Both the position numbers and the translations under genes were made by a program. From Actinomycetes bacterium (GTDB lineage: Bacteria; Actinomycetota; Acidimicrobiia; Acidimicrobiales; Bog-793): DNA of 47,006 nt. Below the pieces are notes generated by a model, which saw nothing but the letters and a program-made list of their open reading frames with translations, made no database searches and was not told the origin of the DNA. Shown in pieces: positions 33,203-41,107 of the stretch (positions within the stretch are counted from its first letter, which is position 1; the number at the start of each line of letters is the position of its first letter). Where the stretch lies: contig JAJZZB010000009.1 in assembly GCA_021797795.1 (NCBI GenBank), forward strand, positions 1-47,006, written 5' to 3'.

Positions 33203-33832
33203 GTGCACCGCGGCCGGGAGCGTCGTGATGCCGGGGCGGACGTGCTCGAGGGTCTTGCCCGGCGGGCAGCCGAAGGGGACCGGTCCGCGCTCGAGCACCT
33301 GCTCGAAGGGGACTACGACCGGCTGCTTGCCGTGTGCAGACGGGTGCTCCGCCACGAGGACGACGCCTTGGACGCCGCCCAGAACGCCCTCGTCTCCATC
33401 GCCACGTGCATCACCGGCTTCGACCGGCGCAGCCGATATCTCACCTGGTCCTACCGCATCGCCGTCAACGCCTCGATCGACGAGCTCCGCCGCCGCTCCC
33501 GCCGGCCGGTGCTCCTCGGGGTGTCGCCACCGCCAGAGGAAGGGTCGCTCGAGACCGGAGCCGACGGGGCGGCGGTCGTCACGGACCGGCTGGCCGTCGA
33601 GTGGGCGCTGTCCGAGCTGCCCGAGGAGCAACGGGTAGCGCTCGTGCTCCGCCATGTCTTCGACCTCACCTACGACGGCATCGCTGTCGTCACCGGTGTT
33701 CCCGTCGGCACGGTGCGATCGAGGATCGCCCGAGGTCGCCTCGGAATTGCCACCCTGTTGCGGCCGGAGGGCGCACAGAGCGACGGCGCCCCCCGGCGCC
33801 GGCGCCCCTTCCGAGAGCAGGTGAGGCGATGA
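33203..33832 (+). CDS. ECF-type RNA polymerase sigma factor
   Basis: 209 residues from GTG 33203. Region 2 is YDRLLAVCRRVLRHEDDALD through SRYLTWSYRIAVNASIDELR, and region 4 is ALSELPEEQRVALVLRHVFD, then GIAVVTGVPVGTVRSRIARG. Its stop overlaps the start of a zinc-finger anti-sigma gene (ATGA), the classical ECF arrangement. The regulon is unknown; ECF-type promoters elsewhere in the genome would be needed to define it. Confidence 0.9.
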   Translation: MHRGRERRDAGADVLEGLARRAAEGDRSALEHLLEGDYDRLLAVCRRVLRHEDDALDAAQNALVSIATCITGFDRRSRYLTWSYRIAVNASIDELRRRSRRPVLLGVSPPPEEGSLETGADGAAVVTDRLAVEWALSELPEEQRVALVLRHVFDLTYDGIAVVTGVPVGTVRSRIARGRLGIATLLRPEGAQSDGAPRRRRPFREQVRR

Positions 33833-34644
33833 CCCCGCCCGGCGACAGGCCTCGGATGACGACGGCGGCGGCCTTCCACCCCTCGCCGGAGACGCTCTCG
33901 GCCGTCCTGGACGACGAGGTTGGCCCTCGAGTCGCCGAGCAGGTCGCCGAGCACCTCGGGCGATGCGACTCGTGTGCCGGGACGACGGCCGAGCTCCGCA
34001 CGGTCTCCTCGGTGCTGGGGCTGATCGGCGGCGATCGGAACGAAGCCGCCGCTCGCCCCTCGGCGACCGACGACCGGCGCTCGGTGGCGGTGGCAGCTGC
34101 GCTGGGCGCCGGTGCGGCCTCGCCGGTGCCGGCGCGCTCGCCCGCTCTCCGACGGATCGCCGTCCGCCTCGGGAGCCTGGCGGCGGTCGTCGCCGTCCTC
34201 ACAGCACTCGCACTCGGTCTCGGCCACCTCACGGGCTCCGGGTCGTCGTCGGCGAACGGTGGTGTCGCAGAGCTCCTCGTGCCGCCCGCCGTCGAGCTGC
34301 GGGCCGTGGGTGGCGGAGCGGCATGCGGACCGCCGACCGGCATGAGGAAAGTCGTCCGCGTGGCCTGGAGGGGAGGCCGCTCCGGCTGCCTTCGGGTGGT
34401 GCCGGGTGGCACGCTGCTCACGAGGCGCTCGGTCGGTCGATTGTCGGTCGACCGAGGGTCGCACGGGCCCGTGCTCGAGCTCCGGCTGACCGCGGCCCTT
34501 CCGGTCGGCCGACGCCCTGTCGTGCTCGTGCTCGGCTCGTCCGCCGTCGGGCGAGCCGCCGTCCGTGACGGCGGCCGGATCGTCGTGGTGACCGGGATCG
34601 AGCGGTCGGTCCTCGCCCGGGTCCGGGCGGCCCTCGGGCGCTGA
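33829..34644 (+). CDS. Membrane anti-sigma factor with zinc-finger (ZAS) domain
   Basis: 271 residues. The N-terminal ZAS domain has LSAVLDDEVGPRVAEQVAEH followed by HLGRCDSC, the HxxxCxxC motif that binds zinc and clamps the sigma factor. One membrane helix follows (GSLAAVVAVLTALALGLGHL, about residues 115-135). The outside part of roughly 135 residues has repeated beta strands (LRVVPGGTLLTRRSVGRLSV) and no named domain. Release of the sigma factor is probably by proteolysis or redox; an S2P-type protease lies 7 kb away but linkage is speculation. Confidence 0.85.
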   Translation: MTPPGDRPRMTTAAAFHPSPETLSAVLDDEVGPRVAEQVAEHLGRCDSCAGTTAELRTVSSVLGLIGGDRNEAAARPSATDDRRSVAVAAALGAGAASPVPARSPALRRIAVRLGSLAAVVAVLTALALGLGHLTGSGSSSANGGVAELLVPPAVELRAVGGGAACGPPTGMRKVVRVAWRGGRSGCLRVVPGGTLLTRRSVGRLSVDRGSHGPVLELRLTAALPVGRRPVVLVLGSSAVGRAAVRDGGRIVVVTGIERSVLARVRAALGR

Positions 34645-34718
34645 GGTCGAAGGGCCCGGTCAGCTGGTCTCGAGATGTCGCCCGTGACCGCCGACGACCC
34701 GACCTGGCGCCCTCCGGA

Positions 34719-35393
34719 TCAGGTGAAGGGACGCACCTCCACCCCGGCCTCCTCGAGGGCGGCCCGCACCCTGCGGGCGAAGGCGAGCGCCCCGGGGGTG
34801 TCGCCGTGCAGGCAGAGCGAGCCGACGCAGGGAGCGAGGTGGATGGCCTGGCGGACGACCTCGGCCTCGTCCTCGAGGACCGCTCCCGGTTGGCCACGGG
34901 GGACGAGCGTCCCGTCGTCCCGATAGGCGCGGTCGCAGAAGCCCTCCTCGGTCGTCCCCCAGCCCCGCTCCCGGGCGCCGGAGAGCAGCGCTCCGCGCTG
35001 GGCGAGTACGTGGCGGACCGCCAGCGCCTCCAAGATGGCCTCGGCGAGGGCGGGGTCGCTGTTGGCCCGGTGGTACAAGGCGCCGTGCAGCTTCAGGTAG
35101 TGCACCGCGCCGAAGCTCGCCAGGGCCTCCACCTGCTCGGCGACCTGGCGGGCGACCACCTCCGGCGCCTCGTGGCGCTCGACGCGTCCGAAGCCCTCCC
35201 GGTCGAGATACGAGGGGTGGGCGCCGACGCGCACGCCGTGGTCGGCGGCTGCCTTCATCGCCTCCGACATCGAGCGGGCGTCGCCGGCATGCCCGCCGCA
35301 GGCGACGTTGGCGCTCGTCACGACCTCCAAGAGGACGAGGTCGCCCGGGATCTCCCCGAGATCGGCGTTGAGGTCGACAGCCGTCACGCGCAC
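34719..35393 (-). CDS. pxpA: 5-oxoprolinase subunit A (LamB/YcsF family)
   Basis: 224 residues, a little short of the usual 250. LamB/YcsF motifs: VDLNADLGE at the start, TSANVACGGHAGDARSM, GVRVGAHPSYLDREGFGR, HYLKLHGALYHRAN and LCLHGDTPGALAFARRVR. PxpA works with PxpB and PxpC to cleave 5-oxoproline to glutamate. The gene is 5.6 kb from pxpBC on the same strand, with ilvD, a lipoprotein, ArsR and ECF genes between, so the usual compact operon is broken up. Start GTG 35393; an in-frame GTG at 35387 is an alternative. Confidence 0.9.
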   Translation of the reverse strand: MRVTAVDLNADLGEIPGDLVLLEVVTSANVACGGHAGDARSMSEAMKAAADHGVRVGAHPSYLDREGFGRVERHEAPEVVARQVAEQVEALASFGAVHYLKLHGALYHRANSDPALAEAILEALAVRHVLAQRGALLSGARERGWGTTEEGFCDRAYRDDGTLVPRGQPGAVLEDEAEVVRQAIHLAPCVGSLCLHGDTPGALAFARRVRAALEEAGVEVRPFT

Positions 35394-35428
35394 ATCGTCT
35401 CGCGCCCGCGGGGCCCCTGCCAGCGCCC

Positions 35429-35434
35429 TAGCGT
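35429..35434 (+). promoter_or_regulatory. -10 element of the VOC-lyase operon
   Basis: TAGCGT, six bases before ATG 35441. The intervening GGGGAG could also serve as a very close ribosome site. Confidence 0.35.
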
Positions 35435-35440
35435 GGGGAG

Positions 35441-36034
35441 ATGGCTGCTACTGCCGACACCGTCCACTGGAGGGGCGTGCACCACCTGGCGCTCGTGACC
35501 GCAGACATGGACGCCACGGTCCGCTTCTGGCACGGGGTGCTCGACGCCCGGCTCGTGACGACACTCGCCACGCCGGCCTTCCGCCACTACTTCTTCGAGG
35601 TCGCCCCTGGCAACACCGTCGCCTTCTTCGAGTACGCCGGCCAGCCGCTCGAGTCGTTCTCGAAGCCGGCGGGAGTGCCCTACGAGAAGGCCTCGCAGTT
35701 CGACCACCTCTCCTTGCACCTTCCCGACGAGGAGGCGCTGCTGCGCCTGCGGGACCGGCTGAAGTCGCACGACTGCGAGGTGACCGACGTCGTCGACCAC
35801 GGCTTCCTCCGCTCGGTCTACTTCAACGACAACAACGGCATCGCGCTCGAGGCCTCCTGGTGGAGGACCGACCCGACGGGCCGGCCGGCCGACTACGCCG
35901 ACGAGGCGATGTTCTCGGACCCCGACCCGGTGCCGGCGGTGCTCGAGCTGAGACGGACCGGCACCCTCGCCCACACCGTCGGTTCCCGCCTCGTCGACGA
36001 GGTGACGAAGGACCTCTACCGCGCTGGTGCCTGA
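35441..36034 (+). CDS. VOC/glyoxalase-superfamily protein
   Basis: 197 residues. One vicinal-oxygen-chelate module: VHHLALVTADMDATVRFWHG at the N-terminus, FFEVAPGNTVAFFEYAG, then the second beta-alpha unit FDHLSLHLPDEEALLRLRD and VYFNDNNGIALEASWW. The His at VHHLAL, the Glu in FFEYAG, the His in FDHLSL and the Glu in ALEASWW match the metal-ligand positions. It could be a ring-cleavage dioxygenase, a glyoxalase or a resistance protein; the substrate is open. Its end overlaps the next gene by eight bases. Confidence 0.8.
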   Translation: MAATADTVHWRGVHHLALVTADMDATVRFWHGVLDARLVTTLATPAFRHYFFEVAPGNTVAFFEYAGQPLESFSKPAGVPYEKASQFDHLSLHLPDEEALLRLRDRLKSHDCEVTDVVDHGFLRSVYFNDNNGIALEASWWRTDPTGRPADYADEAMFSDPDPVPAVLELRRTGTLAHTVGSRLVDEVTKDLYRAGA

Positions 36035-37181
36035 GCTCGGCGAGTGCTCCCCGGACCGGCTGAGGGCCCGGACGAGCGAGAAGTGGTCGGCCTACGAGCC
36101 CGGCGTCCTGCCCGCCTTCATCGCCGAGATGGACTTCGACGTGGCGGTGCCGATCCGCCGGGCCGTGTCGAGGGCGGTCGAGATGAGCGACTTCGGCTAC
36201 CCGCATCCGACAGGTCTCGGCGATGCCTTCGCCCGCTTCGCCGGCTCCCGCTGGGGATGGCCGGTGGAGCCGACCCGCGTGCACGCCTCGGCCGACGTCA
36301 TGACCGGCGTGGCGACCATGATGGCGGCCCTCACGCCCCACGGCTCCGGGGTCGTCGTCAACCCGCCGGTGTACCCGCCGTTCTTCTTCCGCACCGAGCA
36401 GACCGACCGGCGTGTCGCGACCGTCCCCCTCGCCGGGCGTGACCTCGACCTGGAGGGCCTCGACCGGGCCCTCGGCGACCCGGGGGTGAGCGCCTACCTG
36501 CTCTGCAGCCCGCACAACCCCCTCGGGCGCGTCTGGAGCCGCGAGGAGCTGCTCGCCGTCGCCCAGCTCTGCTGGCGACATGAGGTGCTGCTCCTCGTCG
36601 ACGAGATCCACGCGCCCCTCGTGCTCGAGGGGGCGACCTTCGTCCCCTTCGCCAGCCTCGACCACCCGATGGTCGAGCGCAGCGTCGTCTTCCACTCGGC
36701 CTCCAAGGGCTGGAACATACCCGGGGTGAAGTGCGGCCTCATCGTTGCCGGCTCGGAGAAGATGTCCGGCGTGGTGAACGAGCGCTGGGAGGCGCTGTTC
36801 CCGAGCCACCTCGGTGTCGTGGCGACCGAGGCGGCCTTCGCCGAGGAGTCCGAGCCGTGGCTGGACGAGGTGCTCGGCCAGCTCGACTCGAACCGCCAGG
36901 CGCTCCGCCGGCTGCTCCCGGCGGCGCTCCCGGGGGTCTCCTACTGCGAGCCGGAGGCGTCCTTCCTCGTCTGGCTCGACTGCAGCCGGCTCGGCCTCGG
37001 CGACGATCCGGCTGCCGCCTTCCTGGAGCAGGGACGGGTGGCCCTCAGCTCGGGGCTCGGCTTCGGCGATCAGGGCGTCGGCCATGCCAGGCTGAACATG
37101 GGGACCTCGCCTCAGCTGCTCGAGGAGATCGTCCGGAGGCTCGCTCTCGCCCTCCCGGCGGGGGAGACGGAGGTCAGGTGA
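36027..37181 (+). CDS. PatB/MalY-type PLP aminotransferase / cysteine-S-conjugate beta-lyase
   Basis: 384 residues from GTG 36027. A fold-type I PLP enzyme of the PatB group: ERTSEKW-type opening (RARTSEKWSAYEPGVLPAFI), IAEMDFDVAVPIRRAV, the NPPVYPPFF loop, CSPHNPLGRVWSREEL, VDEIHAPLVL and the Schiff-base Lys in FHSASKGWNIPGVKCG. Such enzymes cleave cystathionine or cysteine conjugates to pyruvate, ammonia and a thiol. Overlap with the VOC gene suggests co-expression. Its stop overlaps the convergent DUF3039 gene by eight bases. Confidence 0.87.
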   Translation: MPELGECSPDRLRARTSEKWSAYEPGVLPAFIAEMDFDVAVPIRRAVSRAVEMSDFGYPHPTGLGDAFARFAGSRWGWPVEPTRVHASADVMTGVATMMAALTPHGSGVVVNPPVYPPFFFRTEQTDRRVATVPLAGRDLDLEGLDRALGDPGVSAYLLCSPHNPLGRVWSREELLAVAQLCWRHEVLLLVDEIHAPLVLEGATFVPFASLDHPMVERSVVFHSASKGWNIPGVKCGLIVAGSEKMSGVVNERWEALFPSHLGVVATEAAFAEESEPWLDEVLGQLDSNRQALRRLLPAALPGVSYCEPEASFLVWLDCSRLGLGDDPAAAFLEQGRVALSSGLGFGDQGVGHARLNMGTSPQLLEEIVRRLALALPAGETEVR

Positions 37182-37470
37182 CCGGCAGGTCCCAGCCCAT
37201 GTTCTGCGCGATCTCCTTGCACGTCGGACAGAGCGGGTAACGCTTCGGGTCCCGATTGGGCACCCAGGTCTTCCCGCACAGCGCCCTCACGGGGGTGCCG
37301 TTGATGATCCCCTCGGCGACGCTTGGGCCCGCCGAGACGAACTCGTCCTCGTTCGGGCGGAAGCCCTCGAGGACGATGTGGCTCATCCGCTCGTGGTCGC
37401 CCTCCTCCTCCTCGATCGAGGTGGTGTCCTGCCGCTCGAGGATCTCGGTGTTCGGGTTCGTCGTGGACAT
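37174..37470 (-). CDS. DUF3039 domain protein
   Basis: 98 residues from ATG 37470 (GGAGG ten bases upstream). The family core is GTPVRALCGKTWVPNRDPKR followed by YPLCPTCKEIAQNMGW, with Cys at three positions that could bind zinc. It is common in actinobacteria and of unknown function. It lies in front of the S-adenosylmethionine-hydrolase gene in a row of minus-strand genes and converges, with an 8-base overlap, on the PatB-type gene. Confidence 0.85.
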   Translation of the reverse strand: MSTTNPNTEILERQDTTSIEEEEGDHERMSHIVLEGFRPNEDEFVSAGPSVAEGIINGTPVRALCGKTWVPNRDPKRYPLCPTCKEIAQNMGWDLPVT

Positions 37471-37497
37471 CTCTGGCCGTCCTCCTCCCCCTCGACG

Positions 37498-38379
37498 CTA
37501 CCGGTCCCCGAGCCCGCCCTCGTGCCGCCCGGGCGCCGCCAGGACCCGGTCGCCGACCCGGAGCCCGCCGAGGAGCTCGTCGGCCCGTCCCCGGTTGACC
37601 GAGAGGGCGAGGGCGAGATCGGAGTCGAGGAGGAGCAGCGGGCAGTCCTCTGCCACGTCGCCAAAGGTCTCGGCAACCTGGACGGCGAGCGGCTCCCCAG
37701 CCGCCGCCCCTGCCCGCCGGAGGACGGCGGCCGGTCCGAGGTCTTCGAGCTCGGTGGCTCCGGCAGCGAGCTGGACGTTGCCGAACCCGTCCACCTGGAC
37801 GACGAGGAGCTCGAGGGTGCCGTCCGGGCGCCGGCGGGCACGGGGGCGCTCGAGGCGGACGAGCTCGGCCGGGTCGAGCCGCGGGCCGAGGTCCGAGAGC
37901 GCCCTGCCGAGGGCGAGCTCGGCGGCGGCCGGGGCGAACAGGTCCCGCCCGTCGAAGGTCTTCGTTCTGCCCCGCAGACCGACCGACTCGAGGGCGACCG
38001 CCTCGCCGAGCTCCCCGGCCGCCTCGGCGGCGAGCAGGAGGAGGCCGTTGTCCGGTCCGACGAAGACCCTCCCGCCCGAGGCGAGGGCGATGCCCCGCCG
38101 GCTCCCGCCGACTCCCGGGTCGACGACGCCGACGTGGACGCCGGGCCGCGTGTAGGCGAGGCTGCGCTCCATCCTGAGGGCGCCGAGCAGCACGTCGTGG
38201 CGGGGGATCTCGTGGTCCAGGTCGAGGATCCGCACCGCCCGGCGCCCGGCGACGACGGCGTCGACCACGGCGTGCAGTGCTCCCACGAAGCCCCCGGACG
38301 GCCCGTAGTCGGTGACGAGGGTGACGAGGTCGAAGCCGCCTGCGGGCGAGGCATCGGGGCCCTCGGCGCCGTGTCTCAC
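37498..38379 (-). CDS. SAM hydroxide adenosyltransferase (DUF62) with altered catalytic triad
   Basis: 293 residues. The family splits S-adenosylmethionine with water to adenosine and methionine and is homologous to fluorinase/chlorinase. Motifs: FDLVTLVTDYGPSGGFVGAL, LDHEIPRHDVLLGA and VVDPGVGGSRRGIALASGGR, where the Asp and Arg seven residues apart match two of the three known triad residues. The third, His in the usual TFHGRD, is Asp here: TKTFDGRDLFAPAAAEL (codon GAC). The C-terminal barrel has VVQVDGFGNVQLA. The start codon GTG 38379 has only a close GGCGGAG. Activity may be altered. Confidence 0.85.
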   Translation of the reverse strand: MRHGAEGPDASPAGGFDLVTLVTDYGPSGGFVGALHAVVDAVVAGRRAVRILDLDHEIPRHDVLLGALRMERSLAYTRPGVHVGVVDPGVGGSRRGIALASGGRVFVGPDNGLLLLAAEAAGELGEAVALESVGLRGRTKTFDGRDLFAPAAAELALGRALSDLGPRLDPAELVRLERPRARRRPDGTLELLVVQVDGFGNVQLAAGATELEDLGPAAVLRRAGAAAGEPLAVQVAETFGDVAEDCPLLLLDSDLALALSVNRGRADELLGGLRVGDRVLAAPGRHEGGLGDR

Positions 38380-38425
38380 CTCCGCCGCCCGTCACGGGAG
38401 ATCGGGGTTGCGCTGGAGGCGGTGC

Positions 38426-39100
38426 TCAAAAGACGTGCAGGTCAGGGTGGCCCTGCCGCCACACGAGCAGCACCACCTCGCCGATGACGTCGGAGCGCGG
38501 GACGAAGTGGGGGTGCCAGTATCGGCTGTCATAGGAGACGGACCGGTTGTCGCCCATGACGAAGTAGTCGTTCTTCGGGATGGTGAGGCGTGGGATGGGC
38601 GGGCCCGGCGCCTGGCCCTTCGGCAGCCAGGGCTGGGCGATCGGCTGGCCGTCGATGTAGATCGTCGAGCCCTTCGAGTAGATCGTCTGCCCCGGGAGCC
38701 CGATGACCCGCTTCACGAGGTCCTCGTTGCTCGGGTCCTGGTGGTCGCCGGGGGGCCGGCGAAAGACGATGATCTCCCCGCGGCGGATGGCCCCGATGCC
38801 GACCTTCAGCACGAGCATGCGGTCGCCCGGCATGAGGGTCGGTTCCATCGAGCTACTCGGCACATAGAAGGTCTGGAAGACGAGGAACCGGAGCACGAGG
38901 GCGACGGTGGCCGCGACGGCGAGGACGATGATCCAGGGCAACAGCCGGTGGAACAGCGATGTCGCCAGCCCGGGGCGCCTGCTGCGCCGCCCGGCGCGGT
39001 GACGGGCGGCCACCCCGGCGACGCCTGCGGTCCCCGCTCCCTCCCCGAGGGGCTCGATCGGCTCCGCCGACCCGGGTTCGACGTCACCCGAGGGATGCAC
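38426..39100 (-). CDS. lepB: Signal peptidase I
   Basis: 224 residues from GTG 39100. One membrane helix (LPWIIVLAVAATVALVLRFL) precedes the catalytic Ser in VPSSSMEPTLMPGDRMLV. The general-base Lys is in DLVKRVIGLPGQT, and box D/E is FVMGDNRSVSYDSRYW. It removes signal peptides from exported proteins such as the several secreted proteins in this window. TATCCT eight bases upstream and no ribosome site suggest a leaderless mRNA. It diverges from the FNT gene over 67 bases. Confidence 0.92.
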   Translation of the reverse strand: MHPSGDVEPGSAEPIEPLGEGAGTAGVAGVAARHRAGRRSRRPGLATSLFHRLLPWIIVLAVAATVALVLRFLVFQTFYVPSSSMEPTLMPGDRMLVLKVGIGAIRRGEIIVFRRPPGDHQDPSNEDLVKRVIGLPGQTIYSKGSTIYIDGQPIAQPWLPKGQAPGPPIPRLTIPKNDYFVMGDNRSVSYDSRYWHPHFVPRSDVIGEVVLLVWRQGHPDLHVF

Positions 39101-39167
39101 GAGGCCGAAGGATAGCCCTCGGCGAGCGAGAGGTTTGAGCCGGCGGCATCGGGGACAGTACTGCTCT

Positions 39168-39980
39168 ATGCAGGTCGACGAGAGGGGTGACCTGTCGCGG
39201 GATCGCGCCGTCGACGAGGCCCTCGACCGGATCGTCCTCGATGGCGTGCCGCGGTTGCATCGGACCTGGCCGGTCACGGTCGTCACCGGCATCGTCGCCG
39301 GCATGGAGGTCGGACTCGGCGTGCTCGCCCTGCTGTACGTGAGGCAGCAGACCGGCTCGCAGGCGCTCGCCGGCCTTGCCTTCTCCATCGGCTTCATGGC
39401 ACTGCTGCTCGGCCGCAGCGAGCTGTTCACAGAGGGCTTCCTCACGCCGGTCGCCGTGGTCGCGGCCAAGCGGGCGCGCCTGTCCGACGCCGTCCGGCTG
39501 TGGTCCGGGACCCTGGTGGGGAACCTCGGCGGTGGGATGCTGATCGCCTGGTTCGCCATGCGCGCCTTCCCCTCGCTGCACCGCGAGGCGGTGACGAGCG
39601 GCGCCTACTTCGTGGCCGAAGGCTGGTCGCTTCGCACCTTCTCGCTTGCCGTGCTGGCCGGGATGGCGATCACGCTGATGACCCGGATGCACAACGGCAC
39701 CGACTCGATGCCGGTCAAGCTGGCCGCCAGCGTCGCCGTCGCCTTCCTGCTGGCGGGCCTGCGGCTCTTCCACTCGATCCTCGACTCGCTGCTCATCTTC
39801 TTCGCCCTGCAGGCCGGCTCGGCGCCCTTCGGCTACGAGCAGTGGCTCCGCTTTTTCGGAATCTCGATCGTCGGCAACGTCGTCGGCGGCGTCGGGCTCA
39901 CGACGCTGTTCCGGCTGATCCCCTCGCGCCAGCGCCTCGCCGAGCACCGGGAAGCCGTCGAGGGGGAGAGGGCGGCCTGA
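39168..39980 (+). CDS. Formate/nitrite transporter (FNT) family channel
   Basis: 270 residues from ATG 39168, with six membrane helices. FNT landmarks: GIVAGMEVGLGVLALLYV, IGFMALLLGRSELFTEGFL (where focal-type FNTs have a related ELFT motif) and TLVGNLGGGMLIAWFAM; the second half has FSLAVLAGMAITLMTRMHNG and GISIVGNVVGGVGLTTLF. The N-terminal 25 residues are cytoplasmic. Substrate (formate, nitrite or hydrosulfide) cannot be assigned, and no formate or nitrite enzyme lies nearby. It resembles the YfdC branch. The start is uncertain. Confidence 0.85.
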   Translation: MQVDERGDLSRDRAVDEALDRIVLDGVPRLHRTWPVTVVTGIVAGMEVGLGVLALLYVRQQTGSQALAGLAFSIGFMALLLGRSELFTEGFLTPVAVVAAKRARLSDAVRLWSGTLVGNLGGGMLIAWFAMRAFPSLHREAVTSGAYFVAEGWSLRTFSLAVLAGMAITLMTRMHNGTDSMPVKLAASVAVAFLLAGLRLFHSILDSLLIFFALQAGSAPFGYEQWLRFFGISIVGNVVGGVGLTTLFRLIPSRQRLAEHREAVEGERAA

Positions 39981-39990
39981 CCCCCGCAGG

Positions 39991-40392
39991 TCAGGCCCGG
40001 GCCCCGGCGCCCTCGAGCTCGAACCAGACGAGCTTCCCGTCGTCCCGGCGCTGGTACCCCCACGAGGTCGCCAGCTGCTCGAGGATGGCGATCCCCCTCC
40101 CTCGCGTGGCGGCGAGGCCGGGTCGGCGTGGCGCCGGGGTCGCCGGAGAGGGATCCTCCACCTCGACTCGCAGGAACGAGCCGCTCAGCGAGAGCTGGAG
40201 GCGGCTGAGCGAGCCGGCATGGACGAGGGCGTTGGCGACGAGCTCGCTCGTCCCGAGGACCGCCGCCTCGGCGTCACCCTGCCAGCCCGCCTCGGCGATC
40301 ACCCGGCGCACGAGCTCACGCGCCTCCCGGGGAGAGGACGGCACACTGCTGCACCGAACCCGGGCCGGGTGTCCCCGCCTGCACTCCGCCAT
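39991..40392 (-). CDS. RsbW/SpoIIAB-like ATP-binding regulator
   Basis: 133 residues with a GHKL ATPase fold: N box SELVANALVHAGSLSRL, G1 region VEVEDPSPATPAP, and G2 RGRGIAILEQLATSWG. It lacks a kinase His domain, as expected for a serine-kinase or anti-sigma type protein. It lacks an anti-sigma-antagonist neighbour. It could be an anti-sigma factor or a helper kinase in a partner-switching pathway. Confidence 0.8.
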   Translation of the reverse strand: MAECRRGHPARVRCSSVPSSPREARELVRRVIAEAGWQGDAEAAVLGTSELVANALVHAGSLSRLQLSLSGSFLRVEVEDPSPATPAPRRPGLAATRGRGIAILEQLATSWGYQRRDDGKLVWFELEGAGARA

Positions 40393-40510
40393 TGGGGCGC
40401 GATACCCCTCCGACGAGCGGGGAACCTCACCTCCTCTGGCGCCGTGCCGGCTCCGCCACGGTCAGCGCACGCCGCCTCAGGTCCCTGCCGGTCCTGGGTA
40501 TGGACCAGCC

Positions 40511-41077
40511 ATGGGCTCCTTCCTCGACGACGCCGGGCGTGATGGCGGCATCGACGTCCACCTCCGGGCGGACCACCGCCGCCTCGCCGAGCTGCTCGCC
40601 GGACTCGACACGGCGAGGCCAAGAGAGCGCACCGAGCACCTCCGCGAGTTCGCCCGCGAGCTCGTGAGCCACGAGGTGGCCGAAGAGCTGGTCGTCTACC
40701 CGGTGGTCCGCCGGCAGTCGGCCGAGGCGGCCCGCATCTGCGACGCCCGCCTCGGCGAGCAGGCCGAAGCCGAGCGGCACCTCGACAAGCTCGGGCGGCT
40801 CGCACCCGGCACCGTCGAGTTCGAACAGGAGCTGGCACAGCTTCGGGTGGACGTCCTCGAGCACGCCGAGCTCGAGGAGCAGTCCGTGCTCCCGCTCCTC
40901 GCCGTCCTGGCCGGGCCCGACCGGGAGATGCTGGCCCGCCGCTATGTGCGGGCGCGTTCGCTCGCGCCGACGCATCCGCATCCCGCTGCTCCCGACCGAC
41001 CCCCCGGCAACGTCGTGATCGGGCCGGTGGCCGGCCTGTTCGATCGGCTCCGCGACGCGCTGGGATCCGGCGCCTGA
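40511..41077 (+). CDS. Hemerythrin-domain protein (first copy)
   Basis: 188 residues. The HHE cation-binding pattern is IDVHLRADHRRLAELLAGLD, then LVSHEVAEELVVYPVVRR, with further ligands in QAEAERHLDKLGRL and VLEHAELEEQSVLPLL. A di-iron centre binding oxygen, NO or iron is the family role. The chain ends in an extra 50 residues with GNVVIGPVAGLFDRLRDALG. It is a distant paralogue of the protein at 43049-43588, which shares the layout and a similar tail. ATG 40511 has no strong ribosome site. Confidence 0.85.
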   Translation: MGSFLDDAGRDGGIDVHLRADHRRLAELLAGLDTARPRERTEHLREFARELVSHEVAEELVVYPVVRRQSAEAARICDARLGEQAEAERHLDKLGRLAPGTVEFEQELAQLRVDVLEHAELEEQSVLPLLAVLAGPDREMLARRYVRARSLAPTHPHPAAPDRPPGNVVIGPVAGLFDRLRDALGSGA

Positions 41078-41094
41078 GCCGGCCGGCGCGCCCG

Positions 41095-41100
41095 TAACCT
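41095..41100 (+). promoter_or_regulatory. -10 element of the oxidoreductase-hydrolase operon
   Basis: TAACCT, seven bases before ATG 41108; no ribosome site is seen, so the transcript is probably leaderless. Confidence 0.4.
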
Positions 41101-41107
41101 CTTGGCG

